A DNA stretch of 43,884 bases, from contig CAJUDY010000005.1 in the NCBI GenBank assembly GCA_910584945.1, positions 1 to 43,884 of the forward strand. Direction: 5' to 3'. Shown here in pieces: positions 26,366 through 34,189 of the stretch. This DNA comes from an uncultured Lachnospiraceae bacterium. GTDB lineage: Bacteria > Bacillota > Clostridia > Lachnospirales > Lachnospiraceae. The position numbers and the translations under genes were made by a program. The stretch's first letter is position 1. Each line of letters starts with the position of its first letter. Below the pieces are notes generated by a model that had not been told where the DNA came from, searched no databases, and was given only the letters and a program-made list of their open reading frames with translations.

Positions 26366-27877
26366 TTAATTTCCTCCAAACGCTAAATTCATGATTCTCT
26401 GCTGAGACTTGGCCTCTTCTCCCTCCAGCACTCCGGTCACCTTGCCGCCGGACATCACCATCACCCGGTCGCTCATACCGATCAGCTCCGGCATCTCAGA
26501 AGAGATCATGATAATCGCGATTCCCTGTTTTGCCAGTTCAATCATAATGTGATAGATCGCCGCCTTCGCTCCCACGTCAATTCCCCTGGTAGGTTCGTCC
26601 ATAATCAGGACCTTGGGATCGGACAAAAGGCATTTGGCCAGCACCACTTTCTGCTGATTACCGCCGGACAGACTGGACACCGCATCGTCGATGCCGTTCA
26701 TCTTGGTGGCCATTTTCTGCGTATATTCATTGGCCAGCTGCTTCTCTTTTCCCTTATTGATAAAGGATGCATGAGCAAGCTTATCAAAATTCTGAAGGGA
26801 GACATTCTCTTTAATGCTCCGGTCAATTACAAGTCCCAGTTCCTTGCGGTCCTCCGACGCCATAATGATGTGGTTCTTCACTGCCTCCCGCGGATGACGG
26901 ATCGTGATGCTTTTTCCTTCCAGAATGATCTCCCCCTCATCCAGGGGATCATATCCCACAAGGGCCTTCATTACCTCGCTGCGTCCTGCACCCACCAGAC
27001 CGGCCATGCCAAGGATCTCTCCGGAATGGACCTTAAGATTCACATTCTCAAAGACGCCTTTCCGCGTAAAGTTCTTAAGTTCCAGCACTACGCCGCCTTT
27101 TTCCGCCGGATTAGAAGGATAACCGCCTTCCAGTTCCCGCCCGACCATCATGTTGATCAGATCTTCTCTCGAAGCTTCCTTTGTGTTCACACATCCGATA
27201 AACTGTCCGTCCCGCAGCACGGAGATCCGATCGGAAAGTTCAAAGACTTCTTCCATACGATGTGAGATATAGATGATCCCCACCTTTTTCTCCCTTAAGC
27301 TGTCGATGATCCGGAACAGCGTCACAGTCTCCTTTTCTGACAGGGAAGAAGTGGGCTCATCCATAATAATCACCTTTGAATTGTAGGAAACGGCTTTGAT
27401 GATCTCCATCATCTGAACCTGGGCAATATTCAGATCCTTCATCTTCATCTCCGGACGGATGAATTCGGAAAGTTCATACTCTTCCAGCAGTTCCTGGGTC
27501 TTGGCGTTCAGTTCCTTTTTGTTGACAAAAGGCAGTCCTTTGAACTTTTTCAGCTCACGCCCCAGAAAGACATTCTCCGCAACTGTCATCTCCGGAATGG
27601 GGCTTAACTCCTGATGGATCATGGATATCCCCGCATCCAGCGCATCCCTGGCGGATTTGAACTCCATCTCTTTGCCGTCCAGTAGGACAGTGCCTGCATC
27701 CTTTGTATAGATGCCCATAATGATTTTCATCAATGTGGACTTGCCGGCTCCGTTCTCACCCATCAGGGCATGAAGCTCACCTGGTGCAATACAAAGCTCC
27801 GCGTCTTTTAAGACGGTAACTCCGGAAAAGGATTTGCCAATTCCTCTTGCCTCCAGAATGTACTTTGTTTTTTCCAA
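26366..27877 (-). CDS. ABC sugar transporter ATPase, duplicated domain (RbsA-like)
   Basis: A 503-residue ATPase with two nucleotide-binding domains, powering sugar import with the permease and lipoprotein. The first has Walker A GENGAGKST and Walker B VIIMDEPTS. The second has the degenerate A site GLVGAGRSE usual for this subfamily, signature LSGGNQQKV and Walker B VLIMDEPTRG. The likely start is TTG at 27877, since AAGGAGGG lies eight bases upstream and gives the normal family length. In-frame ATG codons further upstream would translate a palindromic repeat element. The 5' leader from the promoter at 28156-28184 is about 270 nt and includes that repeat and one LacI operator. Confidence 0.92.
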   Translation of the reverse strand: MEKTKYILEARGIGKSFSGVTVLKDAELCIAPGELHALMGENGAGKSTLMKIIMGIYTKDAGTVLLDGKEMEFKSARDALDAGISMIHQELSPIPEMTVAENVFLGRELKKFKGLPFVNKKELNAKTQELLEEYELSEFIRPEMKMKDLNIAQVQMMEIIKAVSYNSKVIIMDEPTSSLSEKETVTLFRIIDSLREKKVGIIYISHRMEEVFELSDRISVLRDGQFIGCVNTKEASREDLINMMVGRELEGGYPSNPAEKGGVVLELKNFTRKGVFENVNLKVHSGEILGMAGLVGAGRSEVMKALVGYDPLDEGEIILEGKSITIRHPREAVKNHIIMASEDRKELGLVIDRSIKENVSLQNFDKLAHASFINKGKEKQLANEYTQKMATKMNGIDDAVSSLSGGNQQKVVLAKCLLSDPKVLIMDEPTRGIDVGAKAAIYHIMIELAKQGIAIIMISSEMPELIGMSDRVMVMSGGKVTGVLEGEEAKSQQRIMNLAFGGN

Positions 27878-27900
27878 GATGTTTCCCTCCTTATTATAGT

Positions 27901-28000
27901 TCTGCATCCGCTGCTCTCTCTGCCCCGACGTCTGGAAGAATTTTCCCTCACTTCGTTTCTGAAAATCCTTCCGGGGCATCCTTCGGACAGATGCTGTTTT
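27901..28000. repeat. Palindromic intergenic repeat, copy A
   Basis: About 100 bp sharing a core with copies at 37592 and 38184. On the - strand it reads AACAGCATCTGTCCG, then CCCGGAAGGATTTT, GTGAGGGAAAAT and CTTCCAGAC, and it folds on itself through GGAAGGATTTT/AAAATTCTTCC. Here it sits in the 5' leader of the sugar ABC operon. Confidence 0.75.
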
Positions 28001-28073
28001 AAATTTGCAGGCGTTCCGCAACTTCCCTTCCAAGCGGGCTTGAGCGGTCCGTTTCTGTTTATTTTTAGTTTTA

Positions 28074-28089
28074 AGAAAAACGTTTTTCT
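28074..28089. promoter_or_regulatory. LacI-family operator O1
   Basis: Perfect 16-bp palindrome AGAAAAACGTTTTTCT, downstream of the ABC operon start site, where a bound repressor would act as a roadblock. Confidence 0.75.
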
Positions 28090-28155
28090 CGTCTTCAAAA
28101 ATAAAAAATCTTTATTTTTTGTAAAAATTCTTTATTTGTTGTTGATTCTAACAAG

Positions 28156-28184
28156 AATATATATCAGAAAAACGTTTTTGTCAA
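28156..28184 (-). promoter_or_regulatory. ABC operon promoter with operator O2 in the spacer
   Basis: On the - strand TTGACA (28179-28184), a 17-bp spacer and TATATT (28156-28161). The spacer contains most of AAAAACGTTTTT (28168-28179), so repressor and RNA polymerase would compete directly. Confidence 0.8.
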
Positions 28185-28227
28185 GCGTTTTCTATATATT
28201 TTTTTATAATTTTTAATATTTTTATTT

Positions 28228-28239
28228 AAAAACGTTTTT
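28228..28239. promoter_or_regulatory. LacI-family operator O3
   Basis: AAAAACGTTTTT palindrome about 45 bp upstream of the -35, 60 bp centre-to-centre from O2, a position suited to looping or cooperative binding. Confidence 0.65.
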
Positions 28240-28311
28240 CTGTCGGGCAAAAAAACGATTCTACGCTTGTTTCAGAATGTATTTCTCTCCAATTTATACA
28301 GATGAATAGTG

Positions 28312-28321
28312 AAACGTTTTT
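28312..28321. promoter_or_regulatory. Partial LacI-family operator O4
   Basis: AAACGTTTTT, sharing the central ACGT core with O1-O3, 82 bp upstream of O3 and close to the regulator's stop codon. Confidence 0.45.
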
Positions 28322-28366
28322 ATTTCCGATAAGGCACTCCTCCTGTCTGTTCTATTTTTCGAACCT

Positions 28367-29446
28367 TTACCAGTCCACAAAAATCCACTCTTCCTCCCTA
28401 TCCTTCACCGTGGATTTTCTGATCACCAGCCGGGAATCCATCCTGACCCCCACCGGCTTTTTGTCCGTCTCCGAATTTTCAATTCTCTGAAACAGCATCT
28501 GCGCCGCTTTCATCCCGGTATGAGTCTTCTGGATATGTACGGTGGACAAAGACGGCTCGATAATACTGGACAGGAATACGTCATCATAGCCAATGACTTT
28601 GATGTCCTCCGGCACCTGCTTTCCGCATTCTTTCAGGAGCTTCAGGGCCCCCACTGCCATCTGGTCATTGCCGCAGAACACTCCGTCCAGCTCCGGTACA
28701 TTCTCCAAAAGCTTTTTCATGGCCAGATATCCGCTCTGATGGGAATAATCTCCGTAGGCAACCTGTCTGCTCCAGTCCGCCGGGAGCTGATTCTTAAGGA
28801 TACAGTCCTTATAACCCAGAACACGTTCCTGGGCCACCTGCATCATCATCGGTCCTGTGATATGGCCGATCTTCCTGCAGCCGCAGTCCACCAGATGCTG
28901 AACGGCCATCATCGCATTGTTGTAGGCGTCAAAGTAGACAGAATCGATACCGATGCCGGTAAGGTCGCGCTCCAGACTCACCAGAGGAACCCTTTTGGAC
29001 TGCTTGGAATGATTCAGGATCTCCTTAAAATGTCTTTCCAGAAGATCCTGATGCACCATCGTTACAAAAAGAATGCCATCCACCCGGCTGGCAAACAGTT
29101 TTTTAAAAAGTTCCCGTTCTCTCCTTGTGGCATTCGCATCCCCATATCCGCCCTGCGTGTCGCAGATGATGAGCTGATACCCTTTTTCCATCACAACGGA
29201 ATTAATACCTTTTACCACATACGGATAGAACACCCCGCACATGTCTTCTACGATCACGCCGATCGTTCCTGACTTTTTGCTCTTCATACTCCGTGCAATC
29301 GGATCAACTTCATAGGAAAGGTCCCTCACGGCATCCTCCACACGCTTTACCAGTTCAGGGCTCACATACTTGGACTGATTTAATACATTGGAAACTGTGG
29401 AGATCGAAACACCGGCTCTCTTCGCCACATCCTTTATCCCGCTCAC
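28367..29446 (-). CDS. LacI/GalR-family transcriptional repressor of the sugar operon
   Basis: A 359-residue regulator with an N-terminal helix-turn-helix (IKDVAKRAGVSISTVSNVLN at residues 4-23) and a hinge helix near residues 50-57. A periplasmic-binding-protein-like effector domain follows, ending in VIGYDDVFLSSIIEPSLSTVHI. The start is a GTG at 29446 with a GGGTGAG site. It is encoded directly upstream of the transporter on the same strand. The four AAACGTTTT-type palindromes between it and the ABC genes fit the central-CpG operators bound by this family, so it most likely represses the operon until a pathway sugar binds. Confidence 0.93.
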   Translation of the reverse strand: MSGIKDVAKRAGVSISTVSNVLNQSKYVSPELVKRVEDAVRDLSYEVDPIARSMKSKKSGTIGVIVEDMCGVFYPYVVKGINSVVMEKGYQLIICDTQGGYGDANATRRERELFKKLFASRVDGILFVTMVHQDLLERHFKEILNHSKQSKRVPLVSLERDLTGIGIDSVYFDAYNNAMMAVQHLVDCGCRKIGHITGPMMMQVAQERVLGYKDCILKNQLPADWSRQVAYGDYSHQSGYLAMKKLLENVPELDGVFCGNDQMAVGALKLLKECGKQVPEDIKVIGYDDVFLSSIIEPSLSTVHIQKTHTGMKAAQMLFQRIENSETDKKPVGVRMDSRLVIRKSTVKDREEEWIFVDW

Positions 29447-29475
29447 GCTCTCACCCCATATATTATCTTTTTAGA

Positions 29476-29493
29476 ATGCAAGAATCCTTGCAT
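29476..29493. promoter_or_regulatory. Perfect dyad upstream of the LacI-family gene
   Basis: ATGCAAG-AATC-CTTGCAT, seven-base arms with a four-base spacer, 30 bp before the GTG start. It differs from the CG-centred operators and may bind another regulator. Confidence 0.5.
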
Positions 29494-29594
29494 ACTTATC
29501 CTATCATAGAGCTTTCGTTTTTTCAAGCGGGGTGGAATTTTCTGGCAATTTATAATTAACCGTTTTCTCAGGTACAAAAATTATTGACATTCCT

Positions 29595-29671
29595 CTTAAA
29601 ACATTATAAGACCAGCAAGCTTCAGGATCTGATCAAACATCTCCAAATCGCCTCTCGTATGTACTTCTCAT
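29595..29671 (-). pseudogene. Remnant of a holin-like type I toxin gene
   Basis: GAGGAGGTGATGCT is followed by an ATG (29671) and a frame of only 12 codons. Deleting one or two bases would give STYEAI, the opening I associate with small holin-like toxins of Firmicutes (M-S-T-Y-E-A). The long leader to its right and a TTGACA element on the + strand at 29585-29590, pointing back across it, resemble a type I toxin with an antisense RNA. It is probably broken. The rest of the 29.56-29.83 kb gap holds nothing else I can name. Confidence 0.35.
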
Positions 29672-29834
29672 AGCATCACCTCCTCGTAAAAACCGTAAGG
29701 CTTATCTAATGAGATCTTCCATGTCGAGGCCAACCGCCTACACGTTTTGGCGAACACCCTTTCGATATTAGTACAGCACATTATCCGCTGAAATACAACT
29801 CTTTTTTGTAATCAGATCCCATCTCCACAACAAC

Positions 29835-29876
29835 AAAAAGACAGCCCGCCCAAAACAGAACTGCCTTTTTTGCTGT
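29835..29876 (-). terminator. Terminator after the MBL fragment
   Basis: Nested stems on the - strand, GACAGC/GCTGTC outside and AAGGCAG/CTGTCTT inside, followed by TTTTTG, 25 bp past the MBL stop. Confidence 0.55.
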
Positions 29877-29900
29877 CATACCACCATTTTACGCCCACCT

Positions 29901-30385
29901 CTAACAGGGCAATTTCAACTCCTCCGCAAACTGCTTCTGAAACAACTCCGCGTGCCCCCTAAGAAGCCTGGGCCAGACGGAGGCGTCAATAAATGCGTCG
30001 CCGCTGCCGTCATCCCTGGCCGCCGCGTCCAGGATGTTATAGCCCGGATGGTGGGCCGGAGTGTAGCAGTCCACATGCAGGTCTGCCTGACGTAGCAGAG
30101 AGTCCACATAATCCTGCTGCAGCGAGGCGGGCAGTCCGTTGGCGGCAAGCTCGGCGCGGCGTAGGCCGTTAAAACCCATGCCTCCCTGAATCGCACAGAC
30201 CACCGGCTTTCCGCGATGTGCGACGCGGTAAAAGATCGACGAAGTCCCAGGCGTATGGCCCGGAGAATGCTCGGCCCAAAAAGCGCAGTTCCCGATCTCA
30301 TAGACGCTTTGATCATCATACTGCACATCTACCTGAAATTCCAGCACATGATCCTCCATGACGATCAGGTCCCTACGCTCCGTAA
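29901..30385 (-). pseudogene. N-terminally truncated metallo-beta-lactamase-fold hydrolase
   Basis: About 160 codons of the C-terminal half of an MBL-fold protein: LTERRDLIVMEDH, then the metal-ligand region EHSPGHTPGTSSIFY and a later PAHHPGYN. The first half, including the HxHxDH motif that binds the metal pair, is missing, so it cannot be active. The frame joins directly to the 3' end of a GntR fragment at about 30385, which places a deletion junction there. Its original substrate is unknown. Confidence 0.75.
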
Positions 30386-30568
30386 GGAAAAAAAGATCTT
30401 CCGGCGATAAACTCCATCCAGATAGATCTGCGCCGCGCTGATCAGAAACGTATTGTGAGTGGCGCGATAGATTGCTTCATGAAAACTGATATCGGTCTCC
30501 ATATAGCATTTGCTGTCGTCGGCCTCCTCCAGCGCCTTTAACTTGCCCTGGATTTCCCGAAGATCCTG
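30386..30568 (-). pseudogene. GntR-family regulator fragment (FCD domain)
   Basis: About 60 codons matching the middle of the FadR C-terminal (FCD) domain: DQDLREIQGKLKALEEAD, then the metal-type segment DISFHEAIYRATHN and YLDGVYRRKIFF. The DNA-binding domain and the last FCD helices are gone. It is joined on its 5' side to the oxidoreductase alpha-subunit fragment and on its 3' side to the MBL fragment. It is a relic of a regulator that once stood between them. Confidence 0.75.
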
Positions 30569-31333
30569 ATCTGTTTTGTCGGAAACGGATGCAGGGTGAT
30601 CGGACGGAACATACCAATCTTCACCCCCTGGGCCCGCAGCGCCTTGATGGTGGTCTTGGCCGTGCGAGCCGCAGACCCCCACGCTAAAACTGTGATTTCC
30701 GCATCGTCCAGAAGATCTTCTTCATATTTTAATTCGGTTTCTTCCCACAGCTTATACATATTTTCATGGTCGCGGGTGTCCTGCTCCCTGGCCGCCTTCG
30801 GAAAAGCCAGCCTTCTGGTCTCCCCATTCCGGTTGCCGCGGGCCACCCAGTCCGGCTTCTCATCCGAAAGTTCCTTGAATTCCGGCAGGGTAACCGCTTC
30901 CATCATCTGTCCTTGCATACCGTCCGTCAGTATGATCACAAGACAGCAGTATTTCTGGGAAAAATCAAACACCTCGTAAATCAAATCCACCGTCTCCTGC
31001 ACCGTCGCCGGGCCGACTCATACGCTTTATAACCGCCGGAAAATCCTGGGCATTGAGCATGCTCATTCCCTCGGTCATCAGCGAAAACCCCTGTCCGGAC
31101 GTGGCGGTCATCGCTCTTGCCCCCACCGCCGAGGCTCCCTGTACCATAAATACAGAACCGATCTCGCTCTCCGCCTGGATGAAGGTCCCTCCTACTTCAA
31201 ACATGCGGGAAGAAAGGTATTCTGTAATCGTACTTTGGGGCGTGATCGGATATCCCGCAAAAAACCGGCAGTCCCCGCGCACAGCGGCTTCTGCCAACGC
31301 GGCATTTCCTTCCATAACCTGTTTCTTTGCCAT
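30556..31333 (-). pseudogene. 2-oxoacid:ferredoxin oxidoreductase alpha subunit (KorA/VorB), internally deleted
   Basis: The first part (31333 to about 31010) is a normal N-terminus: EGNAALAEAAVRGDCRFFAGYPITPQ, then AESEIGSVFMVQGAS, ATSGQGFSLMTEG and NAQDFPAVI. The reading then shifts and about 30-40 codons (the usual GGPGLG...VLAP region) are absent. It resumes in another frame at ATVQETVDLIYEVFDFSQKY and runs to MFRPITLHPFP at about 30560. There the C-terminus is replaced by the GntR fragment. The beta and gamma subunits that normally follow are missing. The enzyme would have oxidised 2-oxoacids to acyl-CoA with ferredoxin. Confidence 0.85.
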
Positions 31334-31347
31334 GTATGATTTCCTCC

Positions 31348-31551
31348 TTACTTATAAACTTCAATGGTCAAATCCGGACACATGATTCCGCAGAGTCTGC
31401 ATCCGGTACACTCAGATTCATTGATTTGTTCCGCGTAATGATTTCCTTTTTTATTGAGTTCTTTCCCTATCTGGATCAGATGCTTTGGGCAGACGTCTAT
31501 GCACAGCTCGCATGCCTTACACAGATCCTTTGCCACCGTAATCTTAGCCAT
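31348..31551 (-). CDS. 2x[4Fe-4S] ferredoxin subunit (KorD/VorD-like)
   Basis: A 67-residue ferredoxin with two complete cluster motifs, CKACELCIDVCP at residues 10-21 and CTGCRLCGIMCP near residues 48-59. AAAGGAGG precedes ATG 31551. It is the delta subunit that normally carries electrons from a 2-oxoacid oxidoreductase, and it lies 14 bp before the broken alpha-subunit gene. It is intact, but its enzyme is not, so it may be on the way to loss or may serve another partner. Confidence 0.9.
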   Translation of the reverse strand: MAKITVAKDLCKACELCIDVCPKHLIQIGKELNKKGNHYAEQINESECTGCRLCGIMCPDLTIEVYK

Positions 31552-31579
31552 CTTTGCCGACCTCCTTTCATTTTTTTTC

Positions 31580-31585
31580 AGTATA
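31580..31585 (-). promoter_or_regulatory. Extended -10 upstream of the ferredoxin gene
   Basis: TGATATACT on the - strand, about 30 bp before the start codon, without a good -35. The decayed operon may still be transcribed. Confidence 0.45.
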
Positions 31586-31634
31586 TCACACAATCCATTT
31601 TTGTTCGGAATCCAGAATATTTTAAAAAAATGTA

Positions 31635-31667
31635 CAAAAAAACAGCAGAAGAACTCATATCTTCTGC
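31635..31667 (-). terminator. Terminator of the AAA/nuclease gene
   Basis: On the - strand GCAGAAGA/TCTTCTGC followed by TGTTTTTTG, about 40 bp past the stop. Confidence 0.85.
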
Positions 31668-31704
31668 CAAACTGTCGCATTTTTCCTATTTAACTCTGCC
31701 TGCT

Positions 31705-33405
31705 TCACCCCTCACCAATCAGCACAACTTTCCCCTCAAACGCAAACCCATACTTCCGAATCCGTCCTTCCGGAAACCCTTTCTGCCGCAGTTCGGCCGC
31801 GTAATCTCTGCGCTCGATCTGAGCCAGGGCGTTCTCCACCGTTTTCTCCAGAGTCTCCTCCGTCTTTGGATTCCTCACTTTGAATTCCAGAAGAATGGCG
31901 TCGTCGGCCTCTTTTCTCGGCTCCAGCTGCACATCATAGCGCCCATAACCGCTTTCCCGGTTGGATGTGAGGATATAGCGCTCATTCAGGTCCACCAGAA
32001 GTCCCAGCACAAAGCCGTGGTAGAACCGCTCCGGCTCGCTCTTTTCAGAAGGTTTTCTGCCGGTGTCAAAGGAGCTGAACACTGCTTCCGACACCCGGTT
32101 CATATAGGCGTTCATGGCTTCCACATCCCCCATAAGCAGCGCCTGGGTAAAGGTATGATAGTCCGACTTCACAACCGCGAACCAGGAACGGATCAGGCCG
32201 CGGAACATCACCTTCACCTCAAAATTCGTCAGAGCCAGTTCATAATCCTGCCTCCACTCTCCGAATTCGCTCATATATTCTTCATAATGCACAATCTTCA
32301 GATACCCGCCGGCAAGGAAGAGGCTCCAGATCGCAGATTCGTCAAGGTCCAGCTGCTCGTAGACAATCTGCTCGTCGATCTGTGCGCAGAAGCTCTCCCC
32401 TCTTAAGAGGCTCTCGATTGTCAGCTTGGTCTCCCTGCTCCCCACCTGAATCAGCTTTCCTACCAGACGGTTGCTGCTGGTGTTGGCCCAATAAGGGGCA
32501 AATCTTTGTTTATCCAGATAGTTCAGAATTGACCAGGGATTATAAATGCCTGACTCTTTGCCCATCGTAAAACCGTCGTACCAAGCCTTGACTTCTTCTT
32601 TTTTGTCAGACAACCCGCACTCTTCCAATGCCTCCCACACTTCCTGCTGCGTAAACCCGAAAGCCGTTTCATATTTTTCGGAAGTAGCGGTCACAACTTC
32701 CAGATGATTGAGGTCTGAAAAGATCGACTCCTTGCTGACCCGGGTAATCCCGGTCAGCACCGCCCGGTCAAGATACGGATTGGTCTTAAAAGCGGAGTTG
32801 AAAATCCCTTTGATAAACTCCACCAGTTCCTTCCAATATCCGTGCACATACGCTTCCTGCATGGGAGTGTCGTATTCATCCAGCAGGATGATGACTTTTT
32901 TGCCATAATAACGATACAGATATCTTGACAACGCATACAGGGCATCCGCCGCCAGATAATTTTCCATTTCCGCGGATACCTTTTGATACTGCTCCTTTTC
33001 CTTTTCATTCAGGCAGTCGCCTTTCAGCAGAAAATCATATCGATTGTACAGGTCGCAAATGATCTGACAAATTCTTTTTCTTGCATCTAAAAAAGCGGTC
33101 TCTTTTACATTCGCGAAGCTTAAGGAAATCACCGGCAAAGTTCCCTGAAGCTTTTGATATTTCTCGTCTTCCCATATGGACAAACCTTCAAAAAGATCCC
33201 CTCTGTCCGCATATTCCACAGACAGAAACTGCTCCAGCATACTCATATTCAACGTTTTCCCAAACCGCCTTGGCCGGGTGATCAGCGTCACTACGTCCTT
33301 GTTCTCCCACCACTCTTTGATAAACGCCGTCTTGTCCACATAAAACACATGGTTGGTAATCAACTGCTCAAAATCCTGGTATCCGATTCCGATTGTTCTT
33401 GCCAT
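31705..33405 (-). CDS. AAA-ATPase-like / PD-(D/E)XK nuclease-like protein (DUF1703 type)
   Basis: A 566-residue protein with an N-terminal AAA-ATPase-like domain: FYVDKTAFI near residue 22, Walker A-type TRPRRFGKTL near residue 43, and Walker B VIILLDEYDTP near residue 170. A C-terminal PD-(D/E)XK nuclease-like domain carries YGRYDVQLEP followed by AILLEFKVR near residues 495-525. This two-domain family occurs in many paralogues in gut Clostridia and Bacteroides. Its role is unknown, though defence or mobile-element functions have been proposed. The start is ATG 33405 after a GGGGGG site. Upstream lies the broken tail of a second nuclease-family protein. Confidence 0.88.
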   Translation of the reverse strand: MARTIGIGYQDFEQLITNHVFYVDKTAFIKEWWENKDVVTLITRPRRFGKTLNMSMLEQFLSVEYADRGDLFEGLSIWEDEKYQKLQGTLPVISLSFANVKETAFLDARKRICQIICDLYNRYDFLLKGDCLNEKEKEQYQKVSAEMENYLAADALYALSRYLYRYYGKKVIILLDEYDTPMQEAYVHGYWKELVEFIKGIFNSAFKTNPYLDRAVLTGITRVSKESIFSDLNHLEVVTATSEKYETAFGFTQQEVWEALEECGLSDKKEEVKAWYDGFTMGKESGIYNPWSILNYLDKQRFAPYWANTSSNRLVGKLIQVGSRETKLTIESLLRGESFCAQIDEQIVYEQLDLDESAIWSLFLAGGYLKIVHYEEYMSEFGEWRQDYELALTNFEVKVMFRGLIRSWFAVVKSDYHTFTQALLMGDVEAMNAYMNRVSEAVFSSFDTGRKPSEKSEPERFYHGFVLGLLVDLNERYILTSNRESGYGRYDVQLEPRKEADDAILLEFKVRNPKTEETLEKTVENALAQIERRDYAAELRQKGFPEGRIRKYGFAFEGKVVLIGEG

Positions 33406-33444
33406 CTTTTTTGCCCCCCGTCTCTTCTAATCTGTTAATTGCCC

Positions 33445-33799
33445 CTATTTTCCGAACATTTTGAGATATTCCCAGGCAGTCTTAAAAGATATATGCAGTT
33501 TTTCCTGCAACCGTTCCAATATAACTTCTTCGGACATACCGAATTCCAGCCCTGTCTCCACAATTCCTCTTGCTTCGCTCTCTCTTGCAATTTCCTCAAA
33601 TCCTGGATAATGCATTATAATCAATCTTACAGTTGCTCGCACCCGCCACCGTCATAGTCACGCTCCGATCTACCGCGTGCTCTGCTGCATAATCGATGAT
33701 CCGCCTTTTTACCATCTTGTAATTACCTTTCTCCAGTATTATTTCCAGTATACTATCAAATCCGGCTGATTTCAAGATTTGTCCAAGAGCAGTCGACAA
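33445..33799 (-). pseudogene. Frameshifted remnant of an Rpn/PD-(D/E)XK-type protein
   Basis: Two overlapping short frames on the - strand. One (33642 to 33445) ends EARGIVETGLEFGMSEEVILERLQEKLHISF...YLKMFGK, the C-terminal helical tail common to Rpn-like recombination-promoting nucleases and related proteins of gut Clostridia. The other (33799 to 33596) contains KMVKRRIIDYAAEHAVDRS, of uncertain family. Together they look like pieces of one or two decayed genes. No start, domain core or catalytic residues remain. Confidence 0.5.
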
Positions 33800-33926
33800 T
33801 CATCAACCCGGTGATTTTATATATTCTCTTTTTCATTTCAATTTATAATTCATCAAAGACATCATGATCGCTGCAAAGAAAACATTAAAAGAGCATAGGT
33901 AAAGTACCTCTGCACTTCGGCTAAAT

Positions 33927-34116
33927 TCAGCCAACAGTCCCACACGCCGACTGCGCCTCCTCTCTGTCCAGATACTCCTTCCCCCACTCGCACATCGCAT
34001 CAATCACAGGAATTACACTGCGTCCAAAAGCAGTAAGAGAATAAATTGTCCTTGGCGGTTTTTCCGGTATGACTTCCCGGTGAATCATGCCGCAGTCTTC
34101 CAGATCGCGAAGCTGC
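33927..34116 (-). pseudogene. HxlR-family regulator, C-terminal fragment
   Basis: About 62 codons reading QLRDLEDCGMIHREVIPEKPP, then YSLTAFGRSVIPVIDAMCEWG: the second half of the HxlR winged helix and the C-terminal helix. A stop codon (TAG) lies immediately upstream in frame, where the recognition helix should be, so the DNA-binding half has been lost. It is divergent from a nitroreductase fragment, the usual HxlR partner arrangement. Confidence 0.75.
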
Positions 34117-34189
34117 TATGCACCATATTCCTTCTCCTCCTTTGGGCTGCTATCCTTTTGGGAAGTATCTATCCGAAAAGTGCCTTCTT

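Noticed and set aside
27878..28033. N-terminal extension of the ABC ATPase
   Set aside because: It would translate the palindromic repeat; TTG 27877 has AAGGAGGG at the right distance and gives the family length.
27878..28155. Riboswitch in the ABC operon leader
   Set aside because: The structure there is explained by the palindromic repeat and a LacI operator; I see no known aptamer.
28074..28321. CRISPR-like array from the repeated AAACGTTTT sequences
   Set aside because: The repeats are only 10-16 bp, unevenly spaced and palindromic, which fits operators and not CRISPR repeats.
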